A DNA stretch of 11,676 bases, from positions 1-11,676 of the forward strand of contig BEID01000012.1 of assembly GCA_002898975.1 (NCBI GenBank), given 5' to 3'. Position numbers and translations under genes: made by a program. This DNA comes from a bacterium HR27 (GTDB lineage: Bacteria > Chloroflexota > Chloroflexia > Thermomicrobiales > Thermomicrobiaceae). The notes beneath the pieces are model-generated. The model saw only the letters and a list, made by a program, of their open reading frames with translations. It had not been told where the DNA came from and ran no database searches. This document shows positions 6,689 through 11,676 of the stretch, one piece after another. Position 1 is the first letter of the stretch. The number at the start of each line of letters is the position of its first letter.

Positions 6689-6951
6689 TTTCTCCGTAGA
6701 CAGCGCCAGGGCCGTGGCCGGCCAGTCTCCCTAGCGAACCTGTTCCGCACTGCGGGCCGGCGTTCTCGGTGCTCGGGCTCTGCCGCGTTGACAGCTTGCA
6801 AGCCAGCACTCCGGTATACGGTGGTGCATCGCGCGGCGACGAACCGCGACGGAGACTTGTCGTGCCGGAGGCCGTCACGGATGACTGCAGGTGCCTATCC
6901 GTCCGTCTGAGGATCCGCGGTCGCGGCAACATGTCCGCATACTGCTCCTGG

Positions 6952-7683
6952 TCACCTTAACGCCGCGACTGCCTCCTTCGCGTAACGGTGCGCCCAGCGG
7001 GTCGGCTCCGGAAGGCGGTAGCGACTCAGGCGAAGTGTCCAGAGAATTGCCTCAGCAAGCGTGATACGGTGCCCCACGGAAACGATGAGCGGTTTGGTAT
7101 TCGGGCGCGTACGAAGTGTGGCACCGATGACAGTACCGTCAGCGATGAGTGGACTCCAGGCACCCCGCTCGTTGGGCGGTTCCTGGTATCGCCCGTAGAG
7201 ACGAGATTTCGCTGCGCCGATCGTCGGTAGGTCGAGGAGGACACCGACATGGCTCGCCAGCCCGCAACCGCGCGGATGTGCCCGCCCTTGCCCATCCAGA
7301 ACGAGCAAGTCCGGTGGGCGCGAAAGTCCTCGTATCGCCTCGAGAAGTGCAGGAGCCTCGCGGAAGCTGAGAAAACCGGGAATGTACGGGAATGCAATCT
7401 GGGTACGAACGGTGACGCGTTCGACTTCACGAAGAGGGAGTGGTCGGACATCCTGATCATCCATTGGCTGGTCGAGGGTCTCTTGCAATACCGCGACCGC
7501 GATAGCGATGTCGTTACGCAGATGAACATCCGCGCCCGCGACGAAACGCGGTGGGCGTGTCAGGGGGCACTCGATGACCTTCGCCGCGAGTTCACGCTGC
7601 AAGTCGGCGAGACGCTCGAGTTCCTCGGCGCTTATGCCCTCGGGTACTGTCCCCCTGTGCCACCTGTGCCGGCGGTCACCCAT
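6952..7683 (-). CDS. nfi: Endonuclease V (deoxyinosine 3'-endonuclease)
   Basis: Endonuclease V nicks DNA at the second phosphodiester bond 3' of deoxyinosine, starting repair of deaminated adenine; some members also cut inosine-containing RNA. The 243-residue product keeps the active site: D52 (VAGADVHL), Y100 and E109 ([14 protein letters not shown]), D130 and H136 ([13 protein letters not shown]), and K159 (GAAKSRL). The spacings Y-E 9, D-H 6 and D-K 29 equal those I recall for the Thermotoga enzyme. Near the C-terminus are [15 protein letters not shown] and [18 protein letters not shown]. The start is ATG 7683, giving the overlap ATGGGTGA with the fmt stop, so translation is probably coupled to fmt. 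An in-frame opening to 8025 only shadows fmt. The first 20 or so residues (Arg/His-rich) are longer than usual and could be non-native if a weaker downstream start is used. Confidence 0.95.
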   Translation of the reverse strand: MGDRRHRWHRGTVPEGISAEELERLADLQRELAAKVIECPLTRPPRFVAGADVHLRNDIAIAVAVLQETLDQPMDDQDVRPLPLREVERVTVRTQIAFPYIPGFLSFREAPALLEAIRGLSRPPDLLVLDGQGRAHPRGCGLASHVGVLLDLPTIGAAKSRLYGRYQEPPNERGAWSPLIADGTVIGATLRTRPNTKPLIVSVGHRITLAEAILWTLRLSRYRLPEPTRWAHRYAKEAVAALR

Positions 7684-8632
7684 CGAAACAGACCCCCGGT
7701 TCCAGGCGCAAGCCGCGCCACCAATCCAAACCTGGCATCGCTTGCTTCCCTTCCGGATGGACGATTTCGAGTGCGAGCGCTCCACGTCCCGTCGCGACGA
7801 GCAGCGCCTCGCGCGTCGCGGTGAGACAGCCTGGAGGAAGAGCGTGCGGAGTTTCAACGACGCGGGCCCGTACGATGCGCAGACTACGGCCAGCGATCGT
7901 GGTCCATGCCCCGGGCCATGGTTGCATCGCACGCACCTGGCGCTCGATCTCCTCGGCTGACCGTGTCCAATCGATCCTTCCGTCTTCTTTTCGGAGTGGC
8001 CGCGTGTAGGTCGCGTACCGTTCATCCTGCGGTGTCGGGACGAGGTTCCCCGCGACCCACTGGCGAATCGTGTCCGGCAGGAGATCTGCTGCCATCATCG
8101 CCAGGCGCTCACCGAGAGTGGCAGCTGTGTCGTCCGGGCGAATCGCGACCGTAACCTGGCGCAGGATCGGTCCGGCATCGAGTTCCGGGGTGAGCAGGAT
8201 GATCGAGACCCCGGTTACTGGATCGCCGTTCAAGATGGCCGCTTGGATCGGGCTCGCCCCGCGGTATTTCGGGAGCAACGACGGATGCACGTTGAGGAAT
8301 CCATGGGCAGGAAGATCGAGGAGCGTCCGAGGTATGTACTCACCGTAGGCAACGACCACGCCGACGGTCGGTTCGGCCTCGCGCAGGCAGTTCAGGAGCT
8401 CGGGATCACGAGGCGTCTCAGGTTGCAGTACTGGCAAGCCGAGTTCGAGGGCTCGTTGCTTGACCGGAGAGGGGCGTAGTTGTCGCCCCCGACCGGCTGG
8501 CCGGTCCGGTTGGGTAACCACGAACGCGATCTCGAAGTCGGGCTCGGCGGCAAGACGCTCCAGCGATGGCACCGCGAACGCGGGTGTCCCGAAGAAGATG
8601 ATGCGTAACGTCGGTACGTGGTGCCCGAGCAT
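7676..8632 (-). CDS. fmt: Methionyl-tRNA formyltransferase
   Basis: Fmt transfers a formyl group from 10-formyltetrahydrofolate to Met-tRNA(fMet), making the bacterial initiator tRNA. The 318-residue length is standard. The N-terminal formyltransferase domain (about 8-205) shows [31 protein letters not shown], the catalytic trio N114, H116 ([18 protein letters not shown]) and D152 ([11 protein letters not shown]), equivalent to N106, H108 and D144 of E. coli. The C-terminal tRNA-binding domain (about 215-310) starts after [16 protein letters not shown] and includes [12 protein letters not shown]. The ATG at 8632 has GAGGGAG seven bases upstream. fmt is often next to def or rsmB; here it is followed by nfi with an 8-nt overlap instead. 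A divergent gene starts 80 bp away on the plus strand. Confidence 0.97.
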   Translation of the reverse strand: MLGHHVPTLRIIFFGTPAFAVPSLERLAAEPDFEIAFVVTQPDRPAGRGRQLRPSPVKQRALELGLPVLQPETPRDPELLNCLREAEPTVGVVVAYGEYIPRTLLDLPAHGFLNVHPSLLPKYRGASPIQAAILNGDPVTGVSIILLTPELDAGPILRQVTVAIRPDDTAATLGERLAMMAADLLPDTIRQWVAGNLVPTPQDERYATYTRPLRKEDGRIDWTRSAEEIERQVRAMQPWPGAWTTIAGRSLRIVRARVVETPHALPPGCLTATREALLVATGRGALALEIVHPEGKQAMPGLDWWRGLRLEPGVCFDG

Positions 8633-8639
8633 GGAAGCG

Positions 8640-8646
8640 CTCCCTC
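8640..8646 (-). promoter_or_regulatory. Ribosome binding site for fmt
   Basis: GAGGGAG on the minus strand, seven bases before ATG 8632. The 79-bp divergent spacer 8633-8711 must also hold the promoters for fmt and the plus-strand membrane gene, but I see no convincing -35/-10 pair for either. Confidence 0.6.
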
Positions 8647-8711
8647 GTTCGCATGCAACGCTACCATCTCGGTGCTCTCTCGGGCATCATTGGCTGGGCG
8701 GCAGGCGTGCT

Positions 8712-11676
8712 ATGACGAGGTACATCGAAGCCGACATCGCGCGCGAGGCGCAGAGACGGAGGAACCACCGCGGCCCGAGCGTTCTCTGGGCTCTCGGCCT
8801 TTTCCTCGTCCTCGCTGTCGCATTGGGCCTGCGCTTGTACGGCATCGACTGGGATCGCGGATATCTTCTCCACCCGGACGAACGCTTCCAGTTGATCGTC
8901 GCGGTCGACCGCATCCGATCTCCCGACTCGCTCGCTGAACTCTTTTCTGTATCGACCAGCCCCTGGAATCCTCGACGCATCGGTGAAGATGGTCGCCCCC
9001 AGGCGTTCGCCTACGGTGCGCTGCCGCTGTACGTGCTGGAAGCCGGAAGCTGGCTGTACGATCACGGCCGTGCTGCACTCGGTCTCGTATCGGACTCGTC
9101 GGACCAGTATCGCCAGCTCGCCTACCGTGGACGGCTCCTCACCGCGCTCGTCGATGTCATCGGCATCGTGCTGGCGATGGCACTGGCCAGCCGGCTGCGT
9201 GGACGTCCTGCTGCGCTGGTGACTGGTCTCCTCCTCGCCGGGAGCGTGCTCGCGATCCAGCAAGCGCACTTCTTCGTCGTCGATCCCTGGGCGGCAACGT
9301 TCGGAATAGCCACACTGTGGTCGTGCGTGAACCTGGCGCGCTCGGGAACACGACGATGGGCAGCACTGACCGGTGTCCTGTTCGCTGCTGCACTGGCCTG
9401 CAAGGCCAGTATGTGGCCGCTGGCCGTACCGATCGCGCTCGCGCTCGGCTGGCGCGGTTCTCTAGCGTACCGCACTGACTCGGGCTCACCGCCACTCGGA
9501 ACGATCTTTCGTCGCTCTCCTTGGCCTGTCGTGCTCGTATCCACTGTTCTCGCATTCGCATTCTTCGAACCGTATAGTGTCGCCGATCCTGTTCCCATGG
9601 TCCACGATATCCTGCGCGAATGGCAGATCGCGCGAGGCGAACTCGATGTCCCGTACACGCGACAATACGTGGGCACGGTGCCAGTCGTCTACCAGATCGT
9701 GCAGCTCGCGCGCTGGGGAATCGGGCCCGTCTTCACGCTGCTGGCCACGCTCGCTTCGGTCGGCGCGCTCATCTCCGCGGTGCGCGTCCTCGCCAGGAGC
9801 CGCGCGGGATACGGTCGCTTGCAACTGCGAGTCGAGCGTGACCAAGTACTCGTCCGCCTCTTGCTGATCGCGTGGATGGTCGCCTATACGCTCACGGCGT
9901 GGACAAGCGAGACGAAGTACCTGCGCTACTCGCTGCCGCTTCTCGCGCCGGTCGCTGTCCTGACGAGCGACTGGTTGATCGGTGGGTGGCAAACGGCTCG
10001 GCGACGAGCTGGACAACTCCTGCACTACACGCTCACCGCTCTCGTTCTCGTTCAGGTGCTCGTCTGGGCCCTGGCGTTCAGCTCGATTTACCGCCACGAG
10101 CATACGCGGATCCGCGCATCGGAGTGGATTTACGCCAATATTCCCCCTGGCGCGACGCTCGGAGTCGAGCACTGGGACGACCGGCTGCCGCTGTCACTGC
10201 CTGGTCTACTGCCCGACCAGCGCTACCGTTTCGTGAGTCTCGAGTGGTACGACGACCGTACGCCGGAAGAAGCGCTCGCCTATCTCCGCGAAAAGCTGGC
10301 GCAAGTCGACTACATCGTCCTCTCGTCGGATCGTTTGGCAGGGTCGATCCCTCGCTTGCCCTGGCGTTATCCGGTGACGAGCGAGTATTACCGTTTGCTC
10401 GAGAGCGGTGCGCTGGGCTTCCGACTCGTGTACGAGGGTCGAGTCGAGTCTCGTTTCGGGCCGCTGCACCTGGACGATTATGGTGCCGACGAGAGCTTCA
10501 CTGTCTACGATCATCCTCGCGTTCGCATCTACCAGAAGGTCCGCGATCTGACCGATGACGAACTGCGGTCGCTGTTCGCGTGGGCGCTCGAGCAGCCGTA
10601 CGCACCCCAAAGAGAACGCCCTGCTGTGTACAAGCAGCTGCTCGGCGTGTCAGTGGATACGCTCGTCCCAGCACGCGATATGGGTTGGGCTGACCGGTGG
10701 CTCTCGGCTGACGGAGCAGCGGTCGTCTGGTGGATGATACTGTTGTTCGTGCTGCTAGCGGTCGGATTCCCACTGGCGGTGACTCTGGCCCCACGGTTTC
10801 CCGACCGCGGCGTCGGGTTCGCGCGGCCTCTCGCGTTACTCGTGGTCGCCTATCCGGTGTGGCTGCTGGCCAGCTGGCGCGTGTTCCCCTTCGAACTTCC
10901 GACGATCCTCCTGTCGCTGACGGTCGTCGCTGCGCTCGCGTGGTGGTTCGGCTGGCGCTCCGTGCGGACCGTCTCGTGGCGCCGATGCCTCGCGACAGTC
11001 GTGGCGAGCGAACTTGCCTTCTGGCTCGCTTTCGGCTTCTTCCTGTTCTTGCGCTGGCGCTACCCCGATCTCTGGCATCCGTACCTGGGCGGCGAAAAGC
11101 CGATGGAACTGGCGTATACCAACGCCACCGCGCGCAGCCGTTGGATGCCCCCGTACGATCCGTGGTTCGCTGACGGGGTACAGAACTATTACTACTACGG
11201 CTTCTTCCTGGCAGCCTTGCTGTGGAAGCTGAGCGGCATTCTCCCGGAACGAGCCTTTCAGCTCAGCGTGGCTACGTTCGCTGGACTCGTCGCGAGTGTC
11301 GTCGCTTCGCTCGGCATGGAGCTCGCCCGGCGGGTGGTTGGCGAGCGAGCCCAAGCACAGCGCTGGATCCTGTTCGGCGGCGCTGGTACGGTCTGGTGGG
11401 TGCTCTTTGCCGGAAATCTCGATCCGTTGCTGCAAGTCCTGCTCCGGCGCTCGCTGGATATCGATTTCTGGCAGAGTTCTCGTGTCGTCACGCATGCCAT
11501 TACCGAGTTCCCCTATTTCTCGTTTCTTTTCGCGGACCTCCATCCTCACGTCCTGGCCCTGCCGTTCTGGCTGACGGCGGTCGCGCTCGCCCTGGCAGCC
11601 CATGATGACGCGCTGGTTGCGTGGTCGGCGCGCAGCCTGGTGTGGCTCGCCCTCACCTTCTGTGCTGCGAGCGCTG
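8712..11676 (+). CDS. Large membrane protein: GT-C glycosyltransferase-like module fused to a YYY (DUF2298) domain; runs off the window
   Basis: The frame is open from ATG 8712 to the window end (988 codons, no stop). The N-terminal module (about 1-660) starts with a cytoplasmic Arg-rich tail and a membrane helix (24-44). The first outer loop follows with HPDE (H54-E57), the acidic-pair position typical of GT-C transferases that use lipid-linked sugars. Then come many hydrophobic helices and a mostly hydrophilic, probably external stretch (about 460-665) opening with RASEWIYANIPPGATLGVEHW. A second membrane module begins near V671, with a loop holding MPPYDPWFADG and the signature QNYYYYGFF (Q824 onward, Y826-Y829), and later ADLHPH (D942, H944). 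The YYY family is of unknown function, found mainly in Chloroflexota and Archaea. A weak GGCAGG lies six bases before the ATG. I infer a role in envelope glycosylation; the substrate is unknown. The C-terminus, possibly another domain copy, is not visible. Confidence 0.85.
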   Translation, partial: MTRYIEADIAREAQRRRNHRGPSVLWALGLFLVLAVALGLRLYGIDWDRGYLLHPDERFQLIVAVDRIRSPDSLAELFSVSTSPWNPRRIGEDGRPQAFAYGALPLYVLEAGSWLYDHGRAALGLVSDSSDQYRQLAYRGRLLTALVDVIGIVLAMALASRLRGRPAALVTGLLLAGSVLAIQQAHFFVVDPWAATFGIATLWSCVNLARSGTRRWAALTGVLFAAALACKASMWPLAVPIALALGWRGSLAYRTDSGSPPLGTIFRRSPWPVVLVSTVLAFAFFEPYSVADPVPMVHDILREWQIARGELDVPYTRQYVGTVPVVYQIVQLARWGIGPVFTLLATLASVGALISAVRVLARSRAGYGRLQLRVERDQVLVRLLLIAWMVAYTLTAWTSETKYLRYSLPLLAPVAVLTSDWLIGGWQTARRRAGQLLHYTLTALVLVQVLVWALAFSSIYRHEHTRIRASEWIYANIPPGATLGVEHWDDRLPLSLPGLLPDQRYRFVSLEWYDDRTPEEALAYLREKLAQVDYIVLSSDRLAGSIPRLPWRYPVTSEYYRLLESGALGFRLVYEGRVESRFGPLHLDDYGADESFTVYDHPRVRIYQKVRDLTDDELRSLFAWALEQPYAPQRERPAVYKQLLGVSVDTLVPARDMGWADRWLSADGAAVVWWMILLFVLLAVGFPLAVTLAPRFPDRGVGFARPLALLVVAYPVWLLASWRVFPFELPTILLSLTVVAALAWWFGWRSVRTVSWRRCLATVVASELAFWLAFGFFLFLRWRYPDLWHPYLGGEKPMELAYTNATARSRWMPPYDPWFADGVQNYYYYGFFLAALLWKLSGILPERAFQLSVATFAGLVASVVASLGMELARRVVGERAQAQRWILFGGAGTVWWVLFAGNLDPLLQVLLRRSLDIDFWQSSRVVTHAITEFPYFSFLFADLHPHVLALPFWLTAVALALAAHDDALVAWSARSLVWLALTFCAASA

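Larger units (their letters stand above)
6369..6951. other. Gene-free stretch between nfi and pgeF (583 bp)
   Basis: No reading frame here resembles a protein; the short ones on both strands are Arg/Ser/Pro-rich, as chance frames in GC-rich DNA are. I looked for tRNA T-arms and for SRP, RNase P and tmRNA core motifs and saw none. It does hold several inverted repeats (6433-6453, 6627-6649, 6656-6688), a tandem 16-bp repeat (6542-6573) and an unusually AT-rich patch at about 6655-6692. It separates the fmt-nfi pair from pgeF-yggS-MBL on the minus strand, so a terminator for the first and a promoter for the second are expected. A perfect TTGACA on the plus strand at 6788-6793 is followed by TATACG only after 21 bp, too far for a normal promoter. 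A small regulatory RNA cannot be excluded. Confidence 0.6.

Noticed and set aside
6788..6820. TTGACA followed by TATACG on the plus strand
   Set aside because: The spacing is 21 bp instead of about 17, and no gene follows on that strand before the convergent nfi.
6690..6950. tRNA, SRP RNA or RNase P RNA gene
   Set aside because: No T-arm GTTCRA-type motif, no SRP or RNase P core sequence on either strand.
7684..8025. Upstream extension of endonuclease V
   Set aside because: The extra residues are an out-of-frame reading of fmt; the ATG at 7683 gives the usual length and an 8-nt overlap.
10836..11603. Minus-strand open frame of 255 codons
   Set aside because: It is antisense to the YYY module, and the product is a low-complexity Glu/Arg-rich sequence as expected of a shadow frame.

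Overview
The window reads as an ordinary, dense chromosomal stretch of a GC-rich bacterium, by eye about 60-65% G+C. The best clue to the organism is the last gene. It carries the Q-N-Y-Y-Y-Y-G motif of the Chlor_Arch_YYY / DUF2298 membrane family, which is known mainly from Chloroflexota and Archaea. The other genes are bacterial (fmt, acpS, yggS, pgeF), so a Chloroflexota bacterium, possibly of the Thermomicrobia, is my inference. Nothing in the window looks like a phage, insertion sequence, CRISPR array or tRNA/rRNA gene.

Layout. (1) Plus strand, 1-3387: the C-terminal part of a UDP-glucose 6-dehydrogenase, then acpS (holo-ACP synthase), a fused NAD(P)H-hydrate epimerase/dehydratase (nnr) and a two-CBS-domain protein. 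The first two overlap and the later gaps are 19 and 42 bp, so this is probably one operon. (2) Minus strand, 3397-3936: a 179-aa helix-turn-helix protein that converges on the CBS gene with only 9 bp between. It has a near-consensus promoter (TTGACG, 17 bp, TACAAT) and a strong Shine-Dalgarno sequence. (3) Minus strand, 8632 down to 4112: fmt and nfi (endonuclease V) overlap by 8 nt. A 583-bp gene-free stretch with several inverted repeats follows. Then come pgeF/yfiH (laccase-domain protein), yggS (PLP-binding protein) and a WalJ/YycJ-type metallo-beta-lactamase-fold protein, tightly packed (3-bp gap, then 26-bp overlap). (4) Plus strand, 8712 to the window end: an open frame of at least 988 codons that joins an N-terminal GT-C-type membrane glycosyltransferase-like module to a YYY/DUF2298 module and runs off the window.

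How the genes fit together. nnr, pgeF and yggS belong to families linked to metabolite repair or cofactor homeostasis. fmt serves translation initiation and nfi repairs deaminated bases. acpS activates acyl carrier protein. The UDP-glucose dehydrogenase makes UDP-glucuronate for surface polysaccharides, and the GT-C/YYY protein probably handles lipid-linked sugars at the membrane. The parts most worth a second look are the GT-C/YYY fusion, the in-frame TAA just upstream of the visible dehydrogenase sequence, the HTH gene with its promoter and palindrome, and the structured intergenic stretch at 6369-6951.
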